This document shows positions 8,982 to 18,205 of a stretch of 64,000 bases of DNA, one piece after another (position 1 is the first letter of the stretch; each line of letters starts with the position of its first letter). The stretch lies in NCBI RefSeq assembly GCF_000144645.1, contig NC_014377.1, positions 1,116,001 to 1,180,000 of the forward strand, given 5' to 3'. Source of the stretch: Thermosediminibacter oceani DSM 16646. GTDB lineage: Bacteria; Bacillota; Thermosediminibacteria; Thermosediminibacterales; Thermosediminibacteraceae. Under the pieces are notes generated by a model. That model did not search any database. It had not been told where the DNA came from and saw only the letters and a program-made list of their open reading frames with translations. Both the position numbers and the translations under genes were made by a program.

Positions 8982-8998
8982 AGTATGGAGGGCCAATT

Positions 8999-9460
8999 AT
9001 GGTCAAAGTTAAACTGGGAGACGAAGTAGTACAGAGCAAAATAAAGTTCAGGGTGAGAATGGATTTTAAAGGCGAATATAAACCCGGAAAATTTTTGTTC
9101 GGAGGCAAGCCAATTGAGCAGGTTGCCCAAAACGTCAGAGAAGAACAGGTATCGCTTCTGCGAAACATACCCATACAGGGTATTTCCTTCGAGGATTGCG
9201 ATGTATCGTCGGAGCCTTATGTGGTTTACGATGACGTATTAGGTGAAAAGGTAGCTTATGCCCCAGCTTTTCTCACTATTAACGCCGATTCTATCGAAGA
9301 TATGATACGGTTTGTAATGCGGGAAGAGTTCAGGAAGATAGAAGTTTTAGAGCCCACACAAATGATAATAACCAATAAAGATCTGGAGAAAATACTATTT
9401 AAAATGGGTGAAGAACTCAGATCTCAACTTTTGCTTCTTGCAAGAAAACTTAAAAAATAA
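8999..9460 (+). CDS. Conserved-looking hypothetical protein, 153 aa
   Basis: A soluble 153-aa protein with an N-terminal beta-rich half and a C-terminal helical part (MIRFVMREEFRKIEVLEP, then a long Lys/Leu-rich helix). It has no signal peptide, membrane segment or Cys cluster. ATG follows GGAGGG. It is packed between the ABC ATPase and the YhiN gene, so it is probably co-transcribed. I do not recognise the family. Confidence 0.75.
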   Translation: MVKVKLGDEVVQSKIKFRVRMDFKGEYKPGKFLFGGKPIEQVAQNVREEQVSLLRNIPIQGISFEDCDVSSEPYVVYDDVLGEKVAYAPAFLTINADSIEDMIRFVMREEFRKIEVLEPTQMIITNKDLEKILFKMGEELRSQLLLLARKLKK

Positions 9461-9480
9461 CGGAGATGAGCATCGAAACC

Positions 9481-10728
9481 ATGCCAAACAGAGTAGCGAT
9501 CGTCGGAGGGGGAGCTGCCGGCCTTATGGCAGCTTATCAGGCATCTTTTCACGGCGCTGACGTGACATTGTTTGAACGAAATCAGAACTTGGGTAGGAAA
9601 ATTTTAATTTCCGGCAAAGGACGCTGTAACCTGACAAATGCAAAAGACTTAGATGAATTTATCCAGAATATTCCCGGAAACGGAAAATTTCTTTACAGCG
9701 CTTTGACTAGATTTTCAAACAGGGATCTCATTTCCTTTTTTTACGGTCTGGGTGTTAAAACAAAAGTAGAGCGAGGGGGAAGAGTTTTCCCCGAATCGGA
9801 TAAGGCCTCGGATGTTGTGCGAGCCTTTGAGAACGCTCTGGTCGAAACCGGGGTTAAAATCAGATACGGGATGAGGGTTAAGGAAGTTATAGCAGAAAAA
9901 GGAGCAGTAAAAGGTCTAATTTTTTATGATTCCGAAGAATTTTTTCCATGTGACAGGGTTATAGTGGCGACAGGAGGATTATCTTATCCATCAACCGGCT
10001 CCACCGGGGACGGGTATAATATTGCAAGAAAACTTGGGCATACTGTTGTGGAGCCACGACCTTCACTGGTGCCTCTTATAACTAAAGAAGATTGGGTGAA
10101 AAATCTTCAGGGTCTGACCCTTAAGAATGTGGAGGTAACCGCTTACTGCCAGGGTAGAAAGCTGTATTGTGAATTTGGCGAAATGCTATTTACCCATTAC
10201 GGCGTTTCGGGCCCGATCATACTTACCATCAGCCGCAGTGTAGTGGACCATATTGAAAAAGGCGTGATACTGTCAATTAATTTAAAACCCGCTCTCGACC
10301 GCGAACGGCTGGAGAATCGTTTGAAGAGAGACTTTCAGAAATACAGCCGAAAACATATCAAAAACGCCCTTGACGACTTGTTACCCAAAAGATTGATACC
10401 TGTTTTTATCGATGTATGCAGGCTCGATCCAGAAAAGCCGGTAAACCAGCTGACCAGGGAAGAGAGAAATATTATTCTTGAAAAGTTAACCGATTTTAGG
10501 GTAACCGTCATAGGATGTATGGAAAAAGAAGCCATTGTGACCCGTGGAGGAGTTTCCGTAAAAGAAATTGACGCAAGAACAATGGAGTCAAAAATAATAA
10601 AAGGCCTTTATTTTGCGGGAGAAGTCATCGATGTGGACGGCTTTACCGGTGGCTATAATTTACAAGCAGCTTTTTCTACCGGGTATCTGGCGGGCGTAAA
10701 TGCGGCATCGAATGACCGAAGGGGATGA
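9481..10728 (+). CDS. NAD(P)/FAD-dependent oxidoreductase, HI0933/YhiN family
   Basis: A flavoprotein of about 415 aa of the BaiN/YhiN type. The FAD site is VAIVGGGAAGLMAAYQA, followed by the family signature NLGRKILISGKGRCNLTNA, then ATGGLSYPSTGSTGDGY and the closing motif GLYFAGEVIDVDGFTGGYN. The ATG at 9481 is chosen because GGAGATGAG lies 10 nt upstream; the in-frame ATG at 9466 touches the Shine-Dalgarno directly. In Clostridia this gene commonly precedes cmk, as here. The physiological substrate of most members is unknown. Confidence 0.88.
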   Translation: MPNRVAIVGGGAAGLMAAYQASFHGADVTLFERNQNLGRKILISGKGRCNLTNAKDLDEFIQNIPGNGKFLYSALTRFSNRDLISFFYGLGVKTKVERGGRVFPESDKASDVVRAFENALVETGVKIRYGMRVKEVIAEKGAVKGLIFYDSEEFFPCDRVIVATGGLSYPSTGSTGDGYNIARKLGHTVVEPRPSLVPLITKEDWVKNLQGLTLKNVEVTAYCQGRKLYCEFGEMLFTHYGVSGPIILTISRSVVDHIEKGVILSINLKPALDRERLENRLKRDFQKYSRKHIKNALDDLLPKRLIPVFIDVCRLDPEKPVNQLTREERNIILEKLTDFRVTVIGCMEKEAIVTRGGVSVKEIDARTMESKIIKGLYFAGEVIDVDGFTGGYNLQAAFSTGYLAGVNAASNDRRG

Positions 10729-10732
10729 TTAT

Positions 10733-11743
10733 GTGAAGGTTAGAGGTGTCAGAGGCGCGATCACCGTTGAAGAAAACACGGCTGCTGCCGTGAAGGATGC
10801 TACAAGAGAGCTTCTTTCTAGGATGATGGAATTGAACGATGTAGCACTTGAAGATATATGTTTTATTTTGTTCAGCGCCACTCAGGATATAGATGCAGCT
10901 TATCCGGCATCCGCGGCAAGGGAAATGGGTCTGGATCTGGTACCTTTGCTGGATGTTGGGCAGATGTCTGTACGGGACGGTTTGAGAAAGTGCATCAGAA
11001 TATTGCTGGTGTACAATACCGATAAAGGTCTTAAAGATATAAAACACGTTTACCTGAGAGGTGCAAAGGTCTTAAGGCCGGACCTCGTCTACAGCGTGGC
11101 AATAGATGGACCGGCAGGTGCGGGAAAGAGTACCGTAGCCAGGATAATAGCGGACAGATTGAATCTTACATACGTAGACACGGGGGCCATGTACAGAGCG
11201 ATTACGTTAAAAGCTCTCGAAAAAGGCGCTCTAATGACCGAGGAAATAATAAATATAGCCGAGAATTGCAGCATAGAAATAAAAAAGGGTCGTATTTACC
11301 TCGATGGAAGAGATGTAACCGAAGAGATAAGAAAACCCTCTGTAGATGAGAAGGTATCGAAGGTTGCCTGTATTCCACAAGTGCGGCAGAGGTTGGTGAA
11401 ACTGCAAAGAGAAATGGCAAAGGATTGCGGAGTCGTTATGGACGGAAGGGATATAGGAACCACAGTGCTCCCCGATGCAAAATATAAATTCTACCTGACC
11501 GCCGATATAAAGGTAAGGGCAAAGCGCAGATACGATGAAATGTTAAAGAAGGGGATAAAGACCGACTTAAAAAAAGTAGAGGAAGAATTGGCTGAAAGAG
11601 ATCGACAGGACAGGGAAAGAGAGTGTTCACCCCTTAAAGCAGCGGAAGATGCGATAATAATAGATACCACCGACAAGACCTTGGATGAAGTCGTCGATGA
11701 AATTTTAAGCCATATAAAGAGAAGGGAGAAAAATGTTTTATAA
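10733..11743 (+). CDS. cmk: Fused chorismate mutase (AroH) - cytidylate kinase (Cmk)
   Basis: One frame encodes two enzymes. Residues 1-118 are an AroH-type chorismate mutase (VRGVRGAITVEENT at the start, CIRI and HVYLRGAKVLRPDL later). Residues 120-336 are cytidylate kinase, which phosphorylates CMP/dCMP (P-loop IDGPAGAGKSTVA, then DTGAMYRA, VMDGRDIGTTVLP and AERDRQDRER). The junction is direct, with no linker. The start is GTG, 8 nt after AAGGGG and overlapping nothing. At the place of the Bacillus AroH catalytic Glu78 the sequence has Gln (VGQMSV); the Arg7, Arg63, Arg90 and Tyr108 equivalents are kept. The plsC start overlaps its end. Confidence 0.92.
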   Translation: MKVRGVRGAITVEENTAAAVKDATRELLSRMMELNDVALEDICFILFSATQDIDAAYPASAAREMGLDLVPLLDVGQMSVRDGLRKCIRILLVYNTDKGLKDIKHVYLRGAKVLRPDLVYSVAIDGPAGAGKSTVARIIADRLNLTYVDTGAMYRAITLKALEKGALMTEEIINIAENCSIEIKKGRIYLDGRDVTEEIRKPSVDEKVSKVACIPQVRQRLVKLQREMAKDCGVVMDGRDIGTTVLPDAKYKFYLTADIKVRAKRRYDEMLKKGIKTDLKKVEEELAERDRQDRERECSPLKAAEDAIIIDTTDKTLDEVVDEILSHIKRREKNVL

Positions 11744-12317
11744 TTTCGCTAAGTTTGTCTGCTCGCTTTTAATTAATTTACTCTTCAAAATTCAGGTTGA
11801 GGGTCTGGAATTTTTCCCGGAAAAAGGGGCAGCAATAGTCTTTTCCAACCACAAAAGCTGGTGGGACCCAATTATAGTAGGCTGCATTTTAAAAAGACCG
11901 GTTTTTTTTATGGCGAAAAAAGAACTTTTTAAAATCCCCGTTTTTGGCTTTCTTCTCAGGAAACTAAACGCTTTCCCGGTTAACCGCGGAGCTCCAGATA
12001 GAAAAGCGATAAAGAAAGCATTGGAGATTCTGAATGATAAAAAGGTATTGGGCATATTTCCGGAAGGCACCAGGAGCAAGGACGGAAGTCTAAAAGAACC
12101 CGAACCCGGAATTGCCCTGCTGGCAGCGAAGGTGAAGGAGGTGGCGCTGGTGCCCGTGGCCATAACCGGGGACTACAGGTTTTTCAGTCTGATTACCGTT
12201 AGGATAGGAAGGCCCATGCGGCTTTCTCTCAAAGAAGAAGCAAAATTAAATTCGAAAAAACTAACCGAAATAAGCAGGGCTATTTTTAATGAAGTGTCAA
12301 AATTACTATTGGATTGA
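11733..12317 (+). CDS. plsC: 1-acyl-sn-glycerol-3-phosphate acyltransferase
   Basis: A 194-aa PlsC making phosphatidic acid at the membrane. The catalytic NHKSWWD (HX4D) is at about residue 35 and FPEGTRS at about 107; a hydrophobic N-terminus (FAKFVCSLLINLLF) provides membrane contact. It overlaps cmk by 11 bp, and the order cmk-plsC-ispH-rpsA is the usual one in Clostridia. Confidence 0.93.
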   Translation: MFYNFAKFVCSLLINLLFKIQVEGLEFFPEKGAAIVFSNHKSWWDPIIVGCILKRPVFFMAKKELFKIPVFGFLLRKLNAFPVNRGAPDRKAIKKALEILNDKKVLGIFPEGTRSKDGSLKEPEPGIALLAAKVKEVALVPVAITGDYRFFSLITVRIGRPMRLSLKEEAKLNSKKLTEISRAIFNEVSKLLLD

Positions 12318-12401
12318 TCGTGCTTTTTAAGTTTAAGAAGGAATTATTGGATTTATATAGAATTCAAATAATGCAAAAAATAGCATTGGGAAGTGAGTTT
12401 T

Positions 12402-14420
12402 ATGCAAATTATAGTAGCAGAGAATGCTGGCTTTTGTTTTGGAGTAAAAAATGCCGTGCGATTGCTGGAAGATCTGATAAAAAAAAGGGAAAAAACCTAC
12501 ACTCTAGGGCCTATCGTGCACAACCAGCAGGTAGTTGAGAAAATGGAGAACCTGGGCGTTAAAGCTGTGGACTTGGATGATATAAGCGAAGGGAATCTGG
12601 TTATTCGAACCCACGGGGTACCGCCCGATGTTATAGAACAAGCCCGCCAAAAGGGTTTAAACGTGATTGATGCCACCTGTCCGTTTGTTAAAAAAGTTCA
12701 GAAACTGGCTCGAGATATCTCCGAGAAGGACTGCACGGTGGTGATAATCGGCGACCCCAACCATCCAGAAGTGAAAGGTATAAAAGGTTGGTGCCCCGGC
12801 GAGGCGGTAGTAATCGAAAACGAGGAGGACGCCAGGAAGTTCTTTACGGATAAAAGGGTGGGGGTCGTCGTCCAGACGACCCAAACCGAAGAAAACGTGA
12901 AGAAGATAATGGATATATTGAAAGAGAAACTGGATCTGGCGTTTTTTTATAATACCCGGTGTAACGCCACCCACCAAAGGCAGAAAGCGGCGAAAAAAGT
13001 TGCGGAATCTGTTGAAGTAATGCTGGTTGTGGGCGGTAAGAACAGCTCCAATACGAAAAAACTGGCGCAGGTCTGTCAGAATGTAGGGGCAAAAGTGTAC
13101 CACATTGAGACCGCAGACGAAATAAAAAAAGAGTGGTTTCGGGGAGTCGAAAAAGTCGGAATAACTGCAGGTGCTTCTACACCTGACTGGATTATAAAGG
13201 AGGTTATTTCCAAAATGGAAGAAATTTCTAGAGAAATGGAAAATCAACAAGGAGAAGTAGCTTACGAGGATGGAATTTCGGAACTCGCAGAAGGTAAAAT
13301 TGTTGAAGGCACTGTCGTGAAGGTAAGCGACAAAGAGGTTCTGGTGAATGTAGGCCATAAATCGGACGGCATAATACCCCTTAACGAGCTGTCGAACTTA
13401 CCTTTCTCATCGCCTTCTGAAATTGTAAAAACTGGGGATCGGATCAAAGTGCAAATTTTAAAACTTGAAGATAATGAGGGTAATTTGATTCTTTCAAAAA
13501 AGAGAGCCGATGTAATCGAGGCTTGGAGATATCTGGAGGAGGCTTTTGAAAAGAAACAAACCGTAGAGGGAAGGGTTATAGAGAGCATAAAAGGCGGTCT
13601 CCTAGTCAACGTCAAGGGAGTGAGAGGTTTTATTCCTGCATCCCACGCTGACCTTAAATACGTAGCTGATCTATCGGTCTACGTGGGGAAAGACCTGAAA
13701 TTAAAAGTAATAGAACTGGACAGGGATAAAAAGAGAGTTGTGCTTTCACACAAATTGTTCCTCCAGGAAGAAAAAGAGAAGTTGAAGGAGGAAATCTGGG
13801 AAAAAGTAAAAGAGGGCCAGGTCATTCGTGGGACGGTCAGGAAATTGACCGATTTTGGAGCTTTTGTGGACATAGGAGGATACGACGGGCTGATTCACAT
13901 ATCCGATCTGTCATGGCAGAGGGTAAACCACCCCTCCGAAGTTTTGAGTGAAAATCAGGAAGTAGATGTAAAGGTATTAAAAGTAGATAAGGAGCGAGGC
14001 CGTATATCCCTGGGACTAAAACAACTCACCCCCGATCCGTGGGAAAATATAGAACAGAAGTACGCTATAGGGCAAGTAGTCCAAGGCAAGGTGGTAAAAC
14101 TTACCAATTTCGGTGCTTTTGTGGAATTAGAACCGGGGGTAGAAGGTCTAGTACACGTATCTCAGATTTCTAAAAAGCGTGTGGCTACCCCGAAGGATGT
14201 GTTAAAAGAGGGGGAAACCATAAAGGTAAAAATTCTTGATATAAAGCCAGAAGAAAAGAGGATAAGCCTCAGCATAAAACAGGCGCTCAACGAAGAACAG
14301 CCGCCGAGAAAAGAGGAAAAAGGAAAAAGAGAAGAGAAAACATCCTTTCCCAGGGAAGAACTTAACGTAACCATAGGTGACGTGGTGGGCGATATCTTGA
14401 AAAAAGGATTAAAACAATAA
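12402..14420 (+). CDS. ispH: Fused IspH (HMBPP reductase) - ribosomal protein S1 type protein
   Basis: A 672-aa bifunctional protein. Residues 1-285 are IspH/LytB, the 4Fe-4S enzyme of the last MEP-pathway step, with cluster cysteines C12 (GFCFGV), C93 (DATCPF) and C187 (TRCNAT). Residues 295-640 hold four S1 RNA-binding repeats (VEGTVVKVSDKEVLVNVG, VEGRVIESIKGGLLVNVK, IRGTVRKLTDFGAFVDIG, VQGKVVKLTNFGAFVELE), followed by a charged tail. The ATG at 12402 is chosen over the GTG 9 bases upstream for spacing to GGGAAG. This fusion is known in several Clostridia. fni downstream uses the IPP made here. Confidence 0.95.
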   Translation: MQIIVAENAGFCFGVKNAVRLLEDLIKKREKTYTLGPIVHNQQVVEKMENLGVKAVDLDDISEGNLVIRTHGVPPDVIEQARQKGLNVIDATCPFVKKVQKLARDISEKDCTVVIIGDPNHPEVKGIKGWCPGEAVVIENEEDARKFFTDKRVGVVVQTTQTEENVKKIMDILKEKLDLAFFYNTRCNATHQRQKAAKKVAESVEVMLVVGGKNSSNTKKLAQVCQNVGAKVYHIETADEIKKEWFRGVEKVGITAGASTPDWIIKEVISKMEEISREMENQQGEVAYEDGISELAEGKIVEGTVVKVSDKEVLVNVGHKSDGIIPLNELSNLPFSSPSEIVKTGDRIKVQILKLEDNEGNLILSKKRADVIEAWRYLEEAFEKKQTVEGRVIESIKGGLLVNVKGVRGFIPASHADLKYVADLSVYVGKDLKLKVIELDRDKKRVVLSHKLFLQEEKEKLKEEIWEKVKEGQVIRGTVRKLTDFGAFVDIGGYDGLIHISDLSWQRVNHPSEVLSENQEVDVKVLKVDKERGRISLGLKQLTPDPWENIEQKYAIGQVVQGKVVKLTNFGAFVELEPGVEGLVHVSQISKKRVATPKDVLKEGETIKVKILDIKPEEKRISLSIKQALNEEQPPRKEEKGKREEKTSFPREELNVTIGDVVGDILKKGLKQ

Positions 14421-14435
14421 GTATTAAATGTAATT

Positions 14436-14459
14436 GGGAGGATTTTTCCTCCCTTTTTT
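14436..14459 (+). terminator. Terminator after ispH-rpsA
   Basis: GGGAGGA, TTTT loop, TCCTCCC, then six T. It sits just before the fni ribosome site, so fni may depend on readthrough or its own promoter. Confidence 0.85.
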
Positions 14460-14472
14460 AGAGGGGAGCTTT

Positions 14473-15522
14473 ATGAGTAAAAGATCCAGGAGGAAGATGG
14501 AACATATAAAATACAGCCTTTTGCTGGAAAAGAAATTGAAGCGAAACGTTTTTTCCGATATAACATTGCTCCACAACTGTCTATCGGAGGTAAATCTCGA
14601 TGAAATAGACATTTCTACAAACCTCCAAAACCTCCGGCTAGAAAAACCCATAATTATAAACGCCATAACCGGCGGTTTTTCTTTTGCACTTGCCATAAAC
14701 CGTGAACTGGCCAAGATTGCTAGAGAATTTGGCCTTGCCATGGCCGTGGGGTCTCAACGGATTGCTATAAAAGATAAATCTGCTCAAGCAAGCTTTAAAG
14801 TCGTAAGAGAGGAGAACCCTGAAGGCTTAATTTTTGCGAACATCGGCGCTGACGCTTCCCTTGAGGAGGTCGCCGAAGTGGTTGAGATGATAAACGCCGA
14901 TGCCGTGCAGATTCATCTGAATACACCTCAGGAGATAGTCATGGCTGAAGGCAGAAAATGTTTTGCAGGCACTGTGGACAACATAAAGCGAATAGCAGCT
15001 GGTGTAAAGGTACCGGTAATAGTAAAAGAAGTTGGATTCGGAATAGCCAGAGAAGAAGCCAGGATGCTGGTCGATTGCGGGGTAAAAATAATCGATGTGG
15101 GAGGGGCCGGGGGAACCGATTTCATAGCCATTGAAAACCGAAGGAATAGAAAGAATGCGGTAACCACCCTGGAGGGCTGGGGCATTCCTACGCCGGTGAG
15201 CCTTATTGAAGTAATAAGCGAAATCGGAGATAGGGCCGATATAATTGCATCGGGCGGATTAAAAACCGGACTTGACGTAGCAAAGTCGCTGGCGCTGGGA
15301 GCTAAGGCGGCGGGTCTTGCCGGCACAGTCCTGTACAAGTTGTTGAAGGGTGGCCCGGTAGCCCTCAGAAAATATCTACGCCAAGTGGAAAGGGAACTTA
15401 GATACTCAATGGCGATGGTGGGGGCCAATAATTTATCTGAGTTGAGAAAAAGACCATTAATCATTACAGGAAAAACGTATAAATGGTTGAAATTCAGAGG
15501 TATTCAAATAAAACCTCGATGA
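14473..15522 (+). CDS. fni: Isopentenyl-diphosphate delta-isomerase type 2
   Basis: FMN-dependent type-2 IDI, 349 aa, interconverting IPP and DMAPP. Family features are INAITGGF near residue 60, the AMAVGSQR motif, VKEVGFGIA, a Gly-rich FMN phosphate site (IDVGGAGGTDF), and IIASGGLKTGLDVAKSLALGA. The ATG follows GAGGGGAGC; upstream codons in frame belong to the terminator hairpin. It is functionally linked to ispH directly upstream. Confidence 0.93.
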   Translation: MSKRSRRKMEHIKYSLLLEKKLKRNVFSDITLLHNCLSEVNLDEIDISTNLQNLRLEKPIIINAITGGFSFALAINRELAKIAREFGLAMAVGSQRIAIKDKSAQASFKVVREENPEGLIFANIGADASLEEVAEVVEMINADAVQIHLNTPQEIVMAEGRKCFAGTVDNIKRIAAGVKVPVIVKEVGFGIAREEARMLVDCGVKIIDVGGAGGTDFIAIENRRNRKNAVTTLEGWGIPTPVSLIEVISEIGDRADIIASGGLKTGLDVAKSLALGAKAAGLAGTVLYKLLKGGPVALRKYLRQVERELRYSMAMVGANNLSELRKRPLIITGKTYKWLKFRGIQIKPR

Positions 15523-15566
15523 AATTGCGAACAGGAGGAATTTTTCAAGGATTTTTCTCGAATCTA

Positions 15567-15594
15567 TTGACATTCTTCAATAATCTGCTACAAT
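15567..15594 (+). promoter_or_regulatory. Sigma-A type promoter of speD
   Basis: TTGACA, 16 bp, TACAAT, about 45 bp before the speD start. Confidence 0.75.
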
Positions 15595-15640
15595 TTAATT
15601 TGATTGATTTAATTTATATGAAGGGGGCTGTGATAGCAAG

Positions 15641-16015
15641 ATGAAAGCTTTGGGCCGTCACATCTTAGCGGAAATTTACGACTGTGATCCAAACGTACTA
15701 AACGACAGGGATTTAATCGAAGAAATAATGGTAAAAGCCGCACTTGAAGCTGGAGCAGAAGTCAGGGAAGTCGCCTTTCATAAGTTCAGTCCGCAGGGTG
15801 TCAGCGGAGTAGTGGTGATTTCAGAATCTCACCTTACCGTTCATACATGGCCCGAACTGGGATATGCTGCAGTTGACGTTTTTACGTGCGGAGACAAGGT
15901 GAATCCCTGGGATGCCTGCAATTACATTGCCGAAAAATTCAAAGCAAATCATATGACCGCCTCCGAAGTAAAAAGGGGTGTGTTTGAAAAACCCGTAAAG
16001 GTGGTCAACTTTTAA
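15641..16015 (+). CDS. speD: S-adenosylmethionine decarboxylase proenzyme
   Basis: A 124-aa class-1B AdoMet decarboxylase that supplies the aminopropyl donor for SpeE. The self-cleavage site is visible at E62-S63 in [13 protein letters not shown], where Ser63 becomes the pyruvoyl group; His68 and Cys83 (FTCGD) fit the active site. It starts at ATG after AAGGGGG. It is monocistronic, with its own promoter and two terminators downstream. Confidence 0.96.
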   Translation: MKALGRHILAEIYDCDPNVLNDRDLIEEIMVKAALEAGAEVREVAFHKFSPQGVSGVVVISESHLTVHTWPELGYAAVDVFTCGDKVNPWDACNYIAEKFKANHMTASEVKRGVFEKPVKVVNF

Positions 16016-16080
16016 AATTTAATAACGGAAGAAGGGGATAGGTTGATTTTTGAAAAACCCTTTGAATACGGATTTCAGTA

Positions 16081-16125
16081 ACGGAAAAAATGCGTGGACG
16101 ATAGGTCGCGCATTTTTTCCGTTTC
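16081..16125 (+). terminator. Terminator-like hairpin downstream of speD
   Basis: 14-bp stem ACGGAAAAAATGCG with its complement at 16109-16122; the arm itself supplies the T-run on either strand. Confidence 0.6.
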
Positions 16126-16185
16126 TGTATAAATATTTTTGTTTTGGGTTATATTATTGAATGAAGACCCCCTTTACATTAGCCC

Positions 16186-16224
16186 CCATGATACACGATT
16201 TCGTGTATCATGGACTTTTTTTTT
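16186..16224 (+). terminator. Strong terminator before cheR
   Basis: Perfect 13-bp stem CCATGATACACGA/TCGTGTATCATGG with a tiny loop, followed by nine T after GAC. Confidence 0.85.
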
Positions 16225-16286
16225 TCAAATTTGCGATCGGGTACGATATAATATAGCATGAGTTTGAGTGGTAGGGGGTTTTGCTG

Positions 16287-17060
16287 TTGGACGGCTACCA
16301 GGAATTTATCGTCAGCGTTAAAAGATTGACAAATATTGACCTTTCCTTGTATAAGGAAAAGCAGATGAGAAGGCGCATAGACTCTCTTATGAAAAGAAAT
16401 AACATGCCGGACCTAATAAGCTACTTCAGGCTTTTAAAGCAGAGCGAGAAGCACCTGAAGGAATTTTTGAATTACATAACCATAAACGTGTCGGAATTTT
16501 TTCGAAATCCCATACAGTGGCAGGTGCTGGAAAAAGACATCTTGCCATACCTTATATCGAGCAGGAAGGTCTTGAAGGTATGGAGTTCGGCGTGCGCTTC
16601 CGGAGAAGAAGCGTATTCTCTGGCCTTGCTCTTCGAAAAAATTAATTACGACAGGGTTGAAATCCTTGCCACCGATATAGACGATGAGGCGCTGGAAGCG
16701 GCCCGGTTGGGAGTTTATTCGGAAAAAAGCGTGGAGAATATACCGGAAAATCTAAAGAAAAGATATTTTACGGTGAAAGAAGGTCAGTATGCGATAAATG
16801 ATGAAATAAAAAGGAAGGTAAAATTTAAAAACCTCAACTTGCTGGAAGACGAATTTCCGGCAAACTGCCATCTTATTTTGTGCAGGAACGTTATGATATA
16901 TTTTACTGAGGAGGCTAAAGACAGGCTCTACAGGAAATTTTATAATTCGCTGGCCGATGACGGTGTATTCTTTGTCGGCAATACGGAGCAGATTATTATG
17001 CCGCAAAAATACGGTTTTGTGAGCATTAAAAGCTTTTTTTATAAAAAGATAAAGTTATAA
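16287..17060 (+). CDS. cheR: CheR-type protein-glutamate O-methyltransferase
   Basis: A 257-aa SAM-dependent methyltransferase for chemoreceptor glutamates. The all-helical CheR N-terminal domain covers residues 1-70 and the Rossmann domain the rest, with WSSACASGEEAYSLA as the SAM loop and CRNVMIYF typical of the family. The TTG at 16287 is preferred for spacing to AGGGGG over the TTG at 16281. No other chemotaxis gene is nearby and strong terminators lie on both sides, so it is a stand-alone unit. Confidence 0.92.
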   Translation: MDGYQEFIVSVKRLTNIDLSLYKEKQMRRRIDSLMKRNNMPDLISYFRLLKQSEKHLKEFLNYITINVSEFFRNPIQWQVLEKDILPYLISSRKVLKVWSSACASGEEAYSLALLFEKINYDRVEILATDIDDEALEAARLGVYSEKSVENIPENLKKRYFTVKEGQYAINDEIKRKVKFKNLNLLEDEFPANCHLILCRNVMIYFTEEAKDRLYRKFYNSLADDGVFFVGNTEQIIMPQKYGFVSIKSFFYKKIKL

Positions 17061-17096
17061 TACCGCTAATTAAAGTAAGAGAAGAAATTCGAAAGC

Positions 17097-17121
17097 AAGA
17101 GCTCTTTCGGGGCTCTTTTTT
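17097..17121 (+). terminator. Terminator after cheR
   Basis: AAGAGC/GCTCTT stem followed by four more T. Confidence 0.75.
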
Positions 17122-17282
17122 CATGTCTAAAATAAAAGAGGCCGTTACGGCCTGTCATGTTAAATATACTAATATCCCGGCGTAGATTGATATGCTCCCA
17201 TTGTAGTAGACAGTTGAAATAATAAAAACTGTTACTTCAAGGGGGGCATATTTGTTTATTGCATAATTAAAATGGACAGAGT

Positions 17283-18200
17283 TGCAAAATAAAATCCCCA
17301 CTTTTGCAACTCAAAAATCCCCAAATTTGCAAAGGTCATTGCAGGCACCCCTAAAAACCTTTACCCTTGTAGTTAGGGACAACTTAACTGCAAGGGAGGA
17401 TTGGAGGATGCTCACAATGACCCAAATTAATGATATCAGAAAAGCATTCTTTATGAAAGGGCAAAATATCAGCGAGATAGCCCGGGAGTTCCAAAAAGAC
17501 CGAAAAACGATACGCAAGTATATCTATCAAGTGGACTGGAACACCAGGGTTAAAGTTGAAGAAGTTAAACATACCTTCCCAAAACTCGACCCTTTCAAGG
17601 CGGATATAGATAAGTGGCTTGTCGCAAAAAGCAGAGGCATACCGCCAAAGCAGGACCTAAAAGATTGCAAATTTCTCGAAGAAAAGAAAAACCTGATCCT
17701 TTACGGCAACGTGGGAACCGGCAAAACCCATCTTGCCACAGCTATCGGTGTGGAGGCCTGTAAAAAGGGATTCAACGTAAAATTTTTCCGCACTGCAGCA
17801 CTGGTAAACCGGCTGGTAGAAGCCCGGAAGGGAGGTGAACTTTCCGGGTTACTGAAACAGCTTTCCAAACCGGATCTTCTGACTGCGACGAATGGGGCTA
17901 TGTTCCTTTGGACCGCGAAGGAGCGCAGCTACTTTTTCAGGTGATTTCGGACTGCTATGAACGTCGCAGTGTAGTAATTACCACTAACCTGGAATTCAGC
18001 CGCTGGGCGAGCATTTTCTACGATGAGCAGATGACAGCAGCAATGATTGACCGGCTAATACACCACAGTTACCTATTGATCTTTGATGGTCAAAGCTACC
18101 GGATGAGGCAATCACTCATGAGGCAGTTAAGTTAACATAAAAATTCCCCACCGGTGCCTGGGGAAAAATCTTTGCAAAAATGGGGAATTTCCTCTTGCGA
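17283..18200 (+). mobile_element. Decayed IS21-family element nested in the IS3 remnant
   Basis: The left end (TGCAAAATAAAATCCCCAC) and right end (reverse strand CGCAAGAGGAAATTCCCCA) are matching inverted repeats. The coding part is a deletion fusion of istA and istB. About 900 bp remain, against more than 2 kb for a full IS21. Confidence 0.75.
17417..18135 (+). pseudogene. IS21 istA-istB deletion fusion, frameshifted
   Basis: It starts as IstA (MTQINDIRKAFFMKGQNISE, a helix-turn-helix that binds IS ends) and after about 70 codons jumps into the middle of IstB, the AAA+ helper ATPase (Walker A LYGNVGTGKTH). Around 17880-17890 the frame is lost, and the IstB C-terminus (ISDCYERRSVVITTNLEFSR...) continues in another frame up to 18135. 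The whole transposase domain is gone. Shine-Dalgarno GGAGG is still present. Confidence 0.85.
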
Positions 18201-18205
18201 AAAAC

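Noticed and set aside
12314-12538. 74-codon ORF overlapping the ispH start
   Set aside because: Out of frame with the clearly coding IspH sequence and mostly inside it.
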